In this document: piece by piece, positions 9,501 to 17,392 of the stretch
How positions within the stretch are numbered: the first letter of the stretch is position 1
Layout of the letters: each line of letters starts with the position of its first letter
Assembly (NCBI RefSeq): GCF_033283405.1
Contig: NZ_JAWMQR010000002.1
Location: forward strand, 372,001-436,000
Origin: Halioxenophilus sp033283405
Lineage (GTDB): Bacteria; Pseudomonadota; Gammaproteobacteria; Pseudomonadales; Cellvibrionaceae
Length of the DNA: 64,000 bases
Direction: 5' to 3'
Program-made: the position numbers and the translations under genes
The notes under the pieces: model-generated
What the model was told of the DNA's origin: nothing
The model's database searches: none
The model's input: only the letters and a program-made list of their open reading frames with translations

Positions 9501-10760
9501 CTGCACCGGCGCGGTTAACGGCGCCCAATTGCGACCATCGCCGCTGCCGAGCAGGCCATCCCGCCCGGCCGCCACCCAGCCCTGGTCACCGCCGGCCACC
9601 GCCAGCCAGCCACTGCCGCTCTGGGCAATAGCACTTTCCTGCCAGCTCTGGCCATCGCGACTGGCCGCCAGGCCATTGCCCGCCGCCAGCCACTGGTCAC
9701 CATTGCTGGCCAAAGCCCAGATCGAGCGCGGCAGCGGTTGCCCGCTCAACAGCTGCCAGGTTTCGCCATCGACGCTGTAGTAGAGCTGCTCGTCACTGGC
9801 CGCCAGCCAGCGCTGACCATCGCCCACCACAGCCGTTAAATGGAACTGGATGATCCGGACCTCGGCGGCGCCCTGCTTGCTGAGGATGTCGTCGCCAAGT
9901 ACGGTGCCGTAGCGCCAATTGCCACCATCACTGCTGGTCAGTACCCGGTTATCCCCCACCGCCACAAATTGCTGGCCGTCGTAGGCCACCGCAGAGAGCA
10001 CCGGCGTGCTCTCTTTCTCGAGCACGGTTGCCGGCCGAAAGCGGCTGCCATCGCTGCTGACCAGCAACCCCTGGTCACCCGCCACCACCCAGACACCGCC
10101 ACCAAAGGCCAGGCTCTTGAGCGCGGCCTCCTGGCCGGAGTCACTCACCGGCTGCCAGCTTTGGCCGTCATTGCTGGCCAGCATCTGCTTTTCGCCCACC
10201 GCCAGCCAGAGGCCGTCGCCGTAGGCGATATCGTAAAGCGCCCCCTGCTCCGGCAGAGTCACTACCCGCTGCCAGTCGTCGCCGCGGTTGTCACTCAGCC
10301 ACAGCTCCCGCTCACCTACCGCCACAGTCAGGTCGGATTCGCGACTCCAGGCCAGGGCGTGCATCTGGCCGTTGGCCCAGGCGCGGCGATTCCACCGCTG
10401 GCCATCACGGCTGCTGATCAGCTCGCCGTGTTGGGTTACCGCCAGCCAACGGTCTCCGGCCCAGGTGAGATCGAGAATATCGCCGTGCACGGTAAAGCGG
10501 GCCCAGCCGGCACCCTGTTCGATGGAGGAACGCCACAGGTTAAGGGTCAGCCAGTCACTGCTTCGGTAGTTAATGGGGCTATTAGAGAGCGTGGCAAATT
10601 GATGGGCAAAAAAGGCGGTCACCAGCAGCAGAGGCACCAGCAGCGAGCTTAGCGCCCTCAACCGCCAGCGGCCCGGGGGCTGGCTGACCATTCGCCAGAG
10701 GTCGCGGGAGATTTTTGAAGGTGGTACTTTTTGCGCGGACTGGTCCAAGCTAACACTCAT
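6519..10760 (-). CDS. Membrane KAP-family P-loop NTPase fused to periplasmic propeller-like repeats
   Basis: A 1413-aa protein. After about 35 cytosolic residues and a first membrane segment come roughly 560 residues of a repeating motif (e.g. WLAVTQHGELISSRDGQRW, FVAVGDNRVLTSSDGGNW), about 14 copies of 40 aa, like Ycf48/BNR-type propeller blades. A second membrane segment (about 651-673) leads into a KAP NTPase: Walker A GDWGSGKSS (Lys762), Walker B IFIDDLDR (Asp1031-1032). As in KAP proteins, membrane helices interrupt the domain (about 830-848 and 957-985), with further ones near 1137-1160 and 1227-1248. The loop between 850 and 955 has two cysteines. Topology implies an external sensor joined to a cytosolic ATPase. 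KAP proteins are known in membrane-associated and phage-defence settings; the function here is unknown. Single-gene unit. Confidence 0.85.
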   Translation of the reverse strand: MSVSLDQSAQKVPPSKISRDLWRMVSQPPGRWRLRALSSLLVPLLLVTAFFAHQFATLSNSPINYRSSDWLTLNLWRSSIEQGAGWARFTVHGDILDLTWAGDRWLAVTQHGELISSRDGQRWNRRAWANGQMHALAWSRESDLTVAVGERELWLSDNRGDDWQRVVTLPEQGALYDIAYGDGLWLAVGEKQMLASNDGQSWQPVSDSGQEAALKSLAFGGGVWVVAGDQGLLVSSDGSRFRPATVLEKESTPVLSAVAYDGQQFVAVGDNRVLTSSDGGNWRYGTVLGDDILSKQGAAEVRIIQFHLTAVVGDGQRWLAASDEQLYYSVDGETWQLLSGQPLPRSIWALASNGDQWLAAGNGLAASRDGQSWQESAIAQSGSGWLAVAGGDQGWVAAGRDGLLGSGDGRNWAPLTAPVQDVMLGVASDGEQWVAGGLKDLLYSSDGRSWQRASFKGQMGRISQVASGGGSWFAVNGDRLLGSDDGLNWANTSLPATRQIIDIKTVAYNGQRWLAGGKGTLVDSGDGRQWQSRTAGSLNFYQLLGDAGLWLGLDEGSLVSSSDGNSWQQQVAQDQYGWLHGIARGAGLWIAVGETILTSPDGTTWQEADNPDQSATLRSVAYDGRQFVAVGEQDILTSDDGLSWRAYAGYRRSPSPLVLLLLALAAVALLAMVWQLLRDRFVQGEVEVKRTHRADESAVPGNANGSQPNASNEFISDRAINRLADDRLNRAPVALALSTFIRNRAQSKPFTLAISGDWGSGKSSLMGMIAEDLQRTGFAPVWFNAWHHQDLNLLSGLVKAMGEQGIPRLWTLRGLAFRLALAVKKLQLYHLLVFGLSLAIASFALSLYHSESVRAEIFSEHLSQPFFFSDQHVAELMALTPDGESCPWRQLQGEAFEQRRDLLNEITFKPLLGLPAGSGEAAPKAIVLPDNCQFILLQHFNQELGTGLPYIFHVAQQKLAPTLIFLGTFIGAVVTLFNTLGVFGFGLRFKSTLDAAAEKNPSAIIAVKQRLIDIAWALKMTRSHSLVIFIDDLDRMHREKLHELMEVLNMLSSDNREAFFVLGMDYERVARHLEKQLQEVHGGSGKTAKLYLHKMINVVFTPKVVDNYQALIDNEKAATESPLLQEQKAKRHWQGLIKGLDLTFGLAVWLLVAGLLTVLWQNLTVINPTLLAEPKSLLVASGPASSATDVAPAAEATASASEVTQDYPTEPAPAANSPLRLRQEAAPSNTLWPWLIAAIIGLAGFVLPLLIKADQWQQPDDTEDFKKILKAFNHSLAGLRNTPRQVRRSTNLLRMVNLYKSALVEPLAYAELGQLVVVYALRSLGLTDEAEQERLLQRYTSKPAPELPREQFIDSLVNDFKAWLPAELYSEVAQALPQAIDHFDADYRAWCNGDKRVDIDRLAEFNQLLKAFQ

Positions 10761-11137
10761 AATCGAAGACTTTATTGAGCTGTTTTTATTGCAGCCCGAA
10801 GCAATGGATTAATCGGCCAATGCTTGAGGCTCACCCTGTCGTTATTGCTCGTCTATCGCGATGTTGCTGATCTATCTGTTTTTTTACTGCGCTATTTTGG
10901 CAGCGGTTTTACGCAGATTTTTACTCAACTTTTGATGGGTTCGCTGCCGGCTTTAATCGATTGTACCGAGTGGATTGCTGAGCCCGGCGCGATAGACACT
11001 ATGCTAACAGTGGCGACAACCTCTTTTCCATCCCAATGCCGCCCCGTTTTTATTATTCGGCCATCAGCAACATGAAACTGCCATCAGCGTCCATTAATCT
11101 CTGGCCCATAGCTTGCTCACCGATTGATGAAAGGTGT

Positions 11138-11181
11138 TAGGGCCTGGTTACACTGATTTAGCGCTGCCTTTATTCAGCCCG
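11138..11181. repeat. Solo arm of dispersed inverted-repeat element
   Basis: TAGGGCCTGGTTACACTGAT and the following bases match, with several changes, the left arm of the element at 20924-21047 (TAGGGCCTGTTCACACTAAT...). No matching right arm is seen, so this is a decayed or partial copy. Confidence 0.6.
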
Positions 11182-11211
11182 CCCGCCGCAGGCGACAAAC
11201 TGCGTTACCAT

Positions 11212-11311
11212 AGGCGCTTTCGCCCGAAACCATGATTGGTGCTTTCGCCCAAAACCATGATAGGCGCTTTAGCCCAAGACGCAGATAGGTGCTTTAACCC
11301 GTAACAGTGAT
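11212..11311. repeat. 25-bp tandem repeat, four copies
   Basis: Four head-to-tail units start at 11212, 11237, 11262 and 11287, with core AGG(C/T)GCTTT(C/A)GCCC; a fifth partial unit follows at 11312. Copies diverge progressively to the right. No spacers, so not a CRISPR. The array ends about 70 bp before the PhoD start. Confidence 0.85.
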
Positions 11312-11383
11312 AGCTGCGCTATGCCGTGCAAATGCCGGTGCTTGCACCGGCGCAAGTAAACGCGAACGAACGAGAGAGAAGAC

Positions 11384-12934
11384 GTGAAACGAAGAGAATT
11401 TCTTGGCCTTAGCCTGGCCGGTTTGGGCCTGACCGGCTGCCAGAGTTATTCGCTGGCCATCAGCGAAACCAGCGATCCAACCAACACCCCGGCCAGCGTG
11501 ATTACCGGTATCAGCAGTGGCGATATCAGCCCCGATGGCGCGGTGATCTGGAGCCGCTGCAACACACCGGCGCTGATGCACGTTGAGGTGAGTGCCGACC
11601 CGGGCTTCGGCCATATCACACAATTTACTGGCAGCGCCGCACTGGCCCCCACCGACTTCAACGCCAAGACGGTGGTCACCGGTCTGCTGCCGGGGCAGAC
11701 CTGGTTCTACCGGGTGCGCTTTGAGAGCCTGCTTGTGCCGGGCAGCTTCAGCGAGCCGCTCTACGGCCAATTTAAAACCGCACCGGTCATTGCCGGCGAT
11801 CTCCGTTTTTGCTGGTCGGGCGATACCGCCGGCCAGGGCTTTGGCGTCGATGCCGAGCGCGGCGGCATGCTCACCTACCAGGCTATGCGCCAGCAAGAGC
11901 CCGACTTCTTCGTCCACTGTGGCGATCTGATCTACGCCGATAACCCCATCCCCGCCACCATCGACCTGCCCGACGGCACCGTCTGGCACAACCTGGTGAC
12001 ACCGGGCAAAAGCAAGGTGGCCGAGACCATTCAGGATTTTCGCGAGAACTACTACTACAATTTTCTCGACACCCACTTTGTCGACTTCCATCGCCACGTT
12101 GCCACCCTGCAGATGTGGGACGACCACGAAATTCGCAACAACTGGTACCCAGGCCAGATCCTCACCGACGAGCGCTACCAGGAGAAGAGCGTCTCCGTCC
12201 TGGCGGAGTACTCGCGCCGCGCCATGTTCGACTGCAACCCCATCCGCGTGCACACCACCGATGCCCGCCGCATCTATCGCAAGGTGGCCTACGGCCCGGG
12301 GCTCGATCTCTTCCTGCTCGATATGCGCACCTATCGCGGCCCCAACAGTGAAAACCTGCAAGCCGAAGCGGGCCCGGAGACCACCTTTTTGGGTGCCGAG
12401 CAGTTGCAATGGTTAAAGGCAGAGTTAAGCCGTTCCACCGCCACCTGGAAAATTATTGTGGCCGATATGCCCATCGGTTTGCAGGTGAAGGATTGGGGTA
12501 CCGATATCGCCGAGAATCTGGCCAACCACGATGGCCCACCGCTCGGCCGGGAGTTTGAGATGGTGGAGCTGCTCAGCCACCTGAAACAGCAGCAGATTAA
12601 CAACGTCCACTTTATTACCGCCGATGTGCACTACTGTGCATCGCACTACTACGACCCACAAAAAGCGCAATTTAAAGACTTTAACCCCTTCTGGGAGTTT
12701 GTCAGCGGGCCGCTGCACGCCGGCACCTTTGGCCCCAGTAAACTGGATGACACCTTTGGCCCGCAGGTGGTTTTTCACGGCCTGCCCGACGACTTTATAC
12801 AGGGCTCGGCGCCCTCCGTCGGCTATCAGTTTTTTGGCCAGATGGAGATCAGCGGTACCACCGGCGAGCTCACCGTCAGCCACTTTAACCGGGCCGGCGA
12901 ACAACTCTGGCAGATCACCCTGCAACCGGCCTAA
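11384..12934 (+). CDS. PhoD-type alkaline phosphatase / phosphodiesterase, Tat lipoprotein
   Basis: A 516-aa protein. The N-terminus MKRREFLGLSLAGLGLTGC combines a twin-arginine signal with a lipobox (LTGC), so it is probably a Tat-exported lipoprotein. It then has the PhoD N-terminal Ig-like domain (SGDISPDGAVIWSR) and the metallophosphatase core with ligand motifs CWSGDT (about residue 140), HCGDLIYADN (about 178), MWDDHEIRNNW (about 244) and FITADVHYCASHYYD (about 409). Family members hydrolyse phosphate mono- and diesters with Ca/Fe. The start is GTG 11384, preceded by a GA-rich ribosome site. Monocistronic, with a strong terminator. No Pho box seen upstream. Confidence 0.9.
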   Translation: MKRREFLGLSLAGLGLTGCQSYSLAISETSDPTNTPASVITGISSGDISPDGAVIWSRCNTPALMHVEVSADPGFGHITQFTGSAALAPTDFNAKTVVTGLLPGQTWFYRVRFESLLVPGSFSEPLYGQFKTAPVIAGDLRFCWSGDTAGQGFGVDAERGGMLTYQAMRQQEPDFFVHCGDLIYADNPIPATIDLPDGTVWHNLVTPGKSKVAETIQDFRENYYYNFLDTHFVDFHRHVATLQMWDDHEIRNNWYPGQILTDERYQEKSVSVLAEYSRRAMFDCNPIRVHTTDARRIYRKVAYGPGLDLFLLDMRTYRGPNSENLQAEAGPETTFLGAEQLQWLKAELSRSTATWKIIVADMPIGLQVKDWGTDIAENLANHDGPPLGREFEMVELLSHLKQQQINNVHFITADVHYCASHYYDPQKAQFKDFNPFWEFVSGPLHAGTFGPSKLDDTFGPQVVFHGLPDDFIQGSAPSVGYQFFGQMEISGTTGELTVSHFNRAGEQLWQITLQPA

Positions 12935-12960
12935 ACGCTGAACATATAAAATGGGTATAA

Positions 12961-12988
12961 AAAAACCGGGCGCACCTGCCCGGTTTTT
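12961..12988 (+). terminator. Rho-independent terminator after PhoD gene
   Basis: A perfect 11-bp stem AAAAACCGGGC / GCCCGGTTTTT with a 6-nt loop (GCACCT), followed by more Ts (TATTTTTTT). Confidence 0.93.
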
Positions 12989-13039
12989 ATTTTTTTATCG
13001 CTTACGCCTGCGGAAAAACGACTCCTCTTCTTTTAATGG

Positions 13040-13106
13040 CCTCTTGGCGAGTGAGAACTACCCCTCGGCTTTTCATGACCTCTTGGCGAGTGAGAACTAC
13101 CCCTCG
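13040..13106. repeat. 28-bp direct repeat spanning the LOG gene 3' end
   Basis: An identical 28-bp stretch beginning CCTCTTGGCGAGTGAGAACT occurs at 13040-13067 and 13079-13106, 39 bp apart. The second copy includes the stop codon and last codons of the minus-strand LOG gene, so the first is an extra copy of that gene end. Confidence 0.85.
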
Positions 13107-13984
13107 CCCAGGGCCTGCCAGGCGCGCTCCAATATCGCCCAGGCTTCACTGGCGGAGTCGGCAAATTGGAAAAGTGCCAAGTCCTCCGCTTCAATAGCCC
13201 CCTGCTCCACCAGAAAATCGAAATTAATCAACTTCTGCCAATAGGCTTTACCCATCAGCACCACGGGGATGGGCAGGATTTTTTTGGTTTGAATCAGGGT
13301 CAGGGTTTCGAACAACTCATCCAAAGTACCAAAGCCTCCGGGGAAGGCCACCAGCCCCCGCGCCCGCTTTAAAAAGTGCATTTTACGCAGGGCAAAGTAG
13401 TGGAACTGAAAACAGAGTTCCGGAGTAATGTAGGGGTTGGGCATCTGCTCGAAGGGCAGCACAATATTGAGCCCGATATTTTTACCACCGGCGTCATTGG
13501 CACCGCGGTTGGCCGCCTCCATCACCCCCGGGCCACCACCGGTGACCACCACAAACTCGCGGCCGCCATGATCGAGAGAGAGCTCGGTAATGCGCTGGGC
13601 GAGCAGTCGCGCCTCCTCATAATAGCGGCTGTTGTCGAGCAGATTTTGGCTGATGCGTTGTTGCCGGGCGAGTTCGCCATCGTCGGGTGATTCATCCAGC
13701 AGCTGCACCACACAGTTGGCCGCCATGGCCGCCTTCTCCGGCTCAAGAAAGCGCGAGCCACCAAAAATCACCACGGTACTCTCAATACCGTGTTCATCCT
13801 GAATAAGATCGGGCTTTAACCACTCCAACTGCAGACGCACCGCGCGCAGTTCATCGCGCAGCAGGAATTCATCGTCGGTGTAGGCCAGGGCGTAGGAGGG
13901 GCTGTTCATGCGCGTTTTGCGCGCGGCAATCACATCCTCGGCGGCGGTGGGAAATGCACAGAAATTTTTAATCGACTCTTTCAT
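13097..13984 (-). CDS. LOG-family (TIGR00730-like) Rossmann-fold protein
   Basis: A 295-aa cytosolic protein with the LOG family signature: a GGGPGVMEAANRGA nucleotide-binding loop and the PGGFGTLDE catalytic motif in the last third. Family members hydrolyse nucleoside 5'-monophosphates (cytokinin-activating LOG, bacterial PpnN). The first 90 residues are an extension beyond the minimal fold of about 190 aa. It begins 12 bp after the metallo-hydrolase stop, so the two form an operon. Substrate not determinable here. Confidence 0.88.
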   Translation of the reverse strand: MKESIKNFCAFPTAAEDVIAARKTRMNSPSYALAYTDDEFLLRDELRAVRLQLEWLKPDLIQDEHGIESTVVIFGGSRFLEPEKAAMAANCVVQLLDESPDDGELARQQRISQNLLDNSRYYEEARLLAQRITELSLDHGGREFVVVTGGGPGVMEAANRGANDAGGKNIGLNIVLPFEQMPNPYITPELCFQFHYFALRKMHFLKRARGLVAFPGGFGTLDELFETLTLIQTKKILPIPVVLMGKAYWQKLINFDFLVEQGAIEAEDLALFQFADSASEAWAILERAWQALGEG

Positions 13985-13996
13985 AAATTGGCCCGG

Positions 13997-15400
13997 TTAA
14001 AATCGGATGCTGTCGTTAAGTTCGGGAATGTGGGCATGCCAGCCATGCTGCTTGGCGGCGGCCTGCAGCGCCTTTTTCGCCTCGGCCTCGCCGTGCACCA
14101 AAAACAGTTGCGGCCGCTTTGCCTCAAAACCTTTCAACCAGGCCAGCAGTTGCGCCTGGCTGGCGTGGGCGGAGAAGCCACCCAGGGTATGAATTTGGGC
14201 TTTAACGGTAATCTCTTCACCGGCCATATGGTAATACTTGGCGCCGTCGACCAGTGCCCGGCCGGGGGTGCCAATCGCCTGAAAGCCGACAAAGATCACG
14301 TGGGATTGTGAGCGCCAGATATTGTGTTTCAGGTGGTGGCGAATGCGGCCGCCGTTACACATGCCGCTGCCGGCAATAATAATCGCCCCGCGATCAATTT
14401 TATTGAGCGCGATCGACTCCTCGGTCGAGACCGAGTAGCGCAGTATCGGCAGAAAGTTGTGCAGGCTGCGGCGACTGCTCTGACCGCCCATTACCGCCCG
14501 GTCCTCGGCGTTAAAGACATCCTGATAACGGTGGTAAATTTCGGTGACGGCGATGGCCATGGGGCTGTCGAGGTAGACCGCCTGGGTGTTCAGCTTGCCG
14601 GCCTGGTAGAGCTCGCCCAGGCGGAAAATAATCTCCTGGGTACGGCCCACGGCGAAGGAGGGAATTAAAATGTTGCCGCCGTTTTCCGAGGCCTCGGTCA
14701 GTACCTGTTCAAACTCCTCCAGGGTTTCGCGCATGGAGCGGTGTTCGCGGTCACCGTAGGTGGACTCCAGCAGCAGCACATCGGCGTCGAACACCTGTTC
14801 CGGATCTTTCAACAGCGCCGCACAGGAGTTGCCCAGGTCGCCGGAGAAGACCAGTTTTTTCTCCACCCCGCCCTCGCTAATAAACAGCTCAACAATGGCC
14901 GAACCCAAAATATGGCCGGCATCCAAAAAGCGCAGTTCGATATCCTCGGTAATGGCGATGCGCTCGTGGTACTTGGTGCCCTGACAGTAGTCGAGCGCCT
15001 CTTCAACATCGGGCAGGCGATAGAGCGGCTCCACTTCATCCTTACCGGCGCGGCGGCGGCGACGGTTCTCCCACTCGGCATCACGCTCCTGCAGGGAGGC
15101 GGCATCTTTCAGCAGCACCTCAATCAGATCGCAGGTGGGCCAGGTCATGTAGATGGGGCAGCGCAGACCCTGGCGCACCAACAGCGGAATACGCCCGGAG
15201 TGGTCCAGGTGGGCGTGGGAGAGGACCATGGCATCAATGCGCTCGACATCGAACGGGAAGTCGCAAAGGTTGGCCGCCTCCTCTTCCCGCCGCCCCTGAA
15301 ACAGGCCACAGTCGAGCACAATTTGTGATTTGTCTGTCGATAACAGATAACAGGAGCCGGTCACCCCCTCAATTGCACCTAAAAATTTTAGCGTTGCCAT
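13997..15400 (-). CDS. Beta-CASP metallo-beta-lactamase-fold hydrolase (RNA-processing type)
   Basis: A 467-aa protein. The metal site SHAHLDHSGR (His62, His64, Asp66, His67) lies in a metallo-beta-lactamase fold, with SGDLGN and EST(Y)GDREH motifs further on, then a beta-CASP domain and the C-terminal RNA-specificity region (GMCNGGRIRHHL, LGGFSAHASQAQLLAWL). This is the CPSF73/YSH1-like bacterial family, so RNA endonuclease activity is expected, though not shown for this member. First gene of a two-gene unit with the LOG protein; about 190 bp separates it from the upstream Na/Pi gene. Confidence 0.9.
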   Translation of the reverse strand: MATLKFLGAIEGVTGSCYLLSTDKSQIVLDCGLFQGRREEEAANLCDFPFDVERIDAMVLSHAHLDHSGRIPLLVRQGLRCPIYMTWPTCDLIEVLLKDAASLQERDAEWENRRRRRAGKDEVEPLYRLPDVEEALDYCQGTKYHERIAITEDIELRFLDAGHILGSAIVELFISEGGVEKKLVFSGDLGNSCAALLKDPEQVFDADVLLLESTYGDREHRSMRETLEEFEQVLTEASENGGNILIPSFAVGRTQEIIFRLGELYQAGKLNTQAVYLDSPMAIAVTEIYHRYQDVFNAEDRAVMGGQSSRRSLHNFLPILRYSVSTEESIALNKIDRGAIIIAGSGMCNGGRIRHHLKHNIWRSQSHVIFVGFQAIGTPGRALVDGAKYYHMAGEEITVKAQIHTLGGFSAHASQAQLLAWLKGFEAKRPQLFLVHGEAEAKKALQAAAKQHGWHAHIPELNDSIRF

Positions 15401-15591
15401 CTCAACCTCATTGCGCTTGTCGTCGTTGTAATTTTTTTGTTTTTACTGTCACGTTTTTTTAATTTCTGCGTTCTTAATATCCTGTTGGGCAGCTCTATTT
15501 TTGTGAAGTTCGAGCGGCCAATTTGTTACGTCCATTGCTTAAGCCGAGCCGCATAAACAGCCCCAGCCAAAATTGTCATTTCAGGGCCAGT

Positions 15592-17349
15592 TTATTTCCG
15601 AGGCGCCTCCGGCGTGGGTGGCGCTTCTGTGGTTACCTCTGCACCCGGAGCCTGCCCGGCATCGAGTGGCGCCTCAGATGCAACTGCCGGCTCGGCTTCC
15701 GGCTCCGCCGCCATCGCCTGCAATGGCGGAATCAGGCGCGTTTGGGTACCGGTGGCCAGTGACAGCGCGCGCAGATTACGCATCGCCTTCAACCACTGCT
15801 GGGCCACGTGCAGCGCCACCGCCATCATATCGATAATGGTCATCATGGTATCGAACTCCACCCGCCCCAAGGCTCCGGCGCTGACCAGGCTGGCTTTAAC
15901 TTGGTCGTGCAGAGCCTGAATCTCCACCAGCGACTGCTCGTAGTCGGTCTCCGGGCTCATGGTCAGCATCGCCAGCACCCCGGCCTGATAGCTCTCCAGT
16001 GACGCCTGCAGGTAGGCCAGATCCTGGGCGGCGATCTGCTCCAACTTGTGGTAGATGCCATCGGCATCGTGGGCGGTGCTCAACAGGTACTGATCGATGC
16101 GCAGCAGGCTGTCGAGTTGGTGACTGGTCTCTTCGGTGAGGGCGTTTTTCTGCAGCCCGACAATAAATTTGGAGATGCCGGCCGAGAGGCTGAGCACATG
16201 CTTCAGCTCATAGGCGATCTCGCTCGGCTGGGCGCGACCGTAGTAGAGACAGAGGTGACTCAGATTGCGCACCCGCTCGGCCAGGGCTTCCAGCTCCAGC
16301 ACCAGCGCATTGACCGCCAGCACCGGCGTGGTGGCGATGGCTTTATCCAGGAACTGCGGCTGCAGGGTGCGCTCCTCGCGCTCGATAAAACGGCCCTCCA
16401 GGTAGCGCGCCAGAATGTTGGTTAACGGCAGCGCCAGCAACACCCCCAGCACGTTAAACACCGTATGGAACATGGCCAGGGTGACCGTAGGGTCGGCCTC
16501 CAGCTCCAGAAATCGGCTCAAGGCGTGCACCACCAAAAACAGCAGCGGCAAGATCAACAGTGCCACCACCGCCGTGCCGACATTAAACAGCACCTGCGCC
16601 AAAGCCACCCGCTTGGCGTTGGCGGTGGCCCCGATGGAGGCCAACAGCGCCGTGGTGGTGGTGCCGACGTTAGCGCCAATCACCATGGCCGCCGCCGCGT
16701 AGATACCCACCACGCCGGTGGCGGCAGCGGTAATGGTGAGAGCAATGGAGGCGCTGGAGGATTGGGTGAGAATGGTCATCACAAAACCGATCACCAGAAA
16801 CAGCGCTATCTGCCCCGGCCCCTGCAGAGTGATGCGGGTTAAATCGAAGGCCGCCACCAACCCCTCGAAAGCATTTTTTAAAATATCGATGCCGACAAAA
16901 AAGAGGCCGAAGCCGACCAGCGCCATGCCCAGGGCCGCCATTCGCCCCTCGCGCTGCACAATGCGGGCGATCATACCAATGCCGATCATAGGCAGGGCAA
17001 AGGCTTCAATATTTAATTTAAAACCGATCAGCACCACCAGCCAGCCGGTGATGGTGGTGCCGACATTGGCCCCGTAGATCACCCCCAGGGCGCGGTGCAT
17101 CGACAACAGGCCAGCGTTAACAAAACCGATGGAGGCAACGGTTACCGCGCTCGAGGATTGCACAATGGCGGTCATTAAAAAGCCGGAAAAAACCCCGCGC
17201 AGGGGCGTACGCGTCCAGTTGGCCAGAACGTCGCGCAGGGATTTACCGGCGGCCTGTTTGAGGCCGTCGGTCATCATGCCCACGGCCAGCAGGAACAGCC
17301 CTAAACCGCCGAGCAGTGCGCCGGCCAGTGCTACGTAATTGACTGCCAT
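15592..17349 (-). CDS. Na+/phosphate cotransporter family protein with PhoU-like tail
   Basis: A 585-aa inner-membrane protein. Two inverted Na/Pi cotransporter halves show the repeated QSSSA motifs (TAIVQSSSAVTVASIGFVN near residue 65; TILTQSSSASIALTITAA near 200) in about eight membrane segments up to about 340. A C-terminal helical region (about 360-550) resembles PhoU, and a Pro/Ala-rich tail ends the protein. Family members move phosphate with sodium, often exporting it when in excess (YjbB). The start is 43 bp after the phosphoketolase stop, so co-transcription is likely. Confidence 0.9.
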   Translation of the reverse strand: MAVNYVALAGALLGGLGLFLLAVGMMTDGLKQAAGKSLRDVLANWTRTPLRGVFSGFLMTAIVQSSSAVTVASIGFVNAGLLSMHRALGVIYGANVGTTITGWLVVLIGFKLNIEAFALPMIGIGMIARIVQREGRMAALGMALVGFGLFFVGIDILKNAFEGLVAAFDLTRITLQGPGQIALFLVIGFVMTILTQSSSASIALTITAAATGVVGIYAAAAMVIGANVGTTTTALLASIGATANAKRVALAQVLFNVGTAVVALLILPLLFLVVHALSRFLELEADPTVTLAMFHTVFNVLGVLLALPLTNILARYLEGRFIEREERTLQPQFLDKAIATTPVLAVNALVLELEALAERVRNLSHLCLYYGRAQPSEIAYELKHVLSLSAGISKFIVGLQKNALTEETSHQLDSLLRIDQYLLSTAHDADGIYHKLEQIAAQDLAYLQASLESYQAGVLAMLTMSPETDYEQSLVEIQALHDQVKASLVSAGALGRVEFDTMMTIIDMMAVALHVAQQWLKAMRNLRALSLATGTQTRLIPPLQAMAAEPEAEPAVASEAPLDAGQAPGAEVTTEAPPTPEAPRK

Positions 17350-17392
17350 TTTTTATTGGTTACCTTCTACTGCCTGCAACGACCGGGGCGGA

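Larger units (their letters stand above)
10761..11383. other. 623-bp intergenic region between divergent genes
   Basis: Contains promoters for the KAP gene (leftward) and PhoD gene (rightward), neither of which I can place confidently. It also contains a degenerate copy of one arm of the 20924-21047 element (from 11138) and a 25-bp tandem repeat. A short plus ORF at 10824-11075 has no ribosome site or family signature. Confidence 0.6.

Noticed and set aside
10824..11075. Plus-strand ORF of 83 codons before the PhoD gene
   Set aside because: Weak start, no ribosome site, no family features; it lies in a divergent promoter region.
11212..11311. Possible CRISPR array
   Set aside because: Units are contiguous without spacers and diverge from each other.
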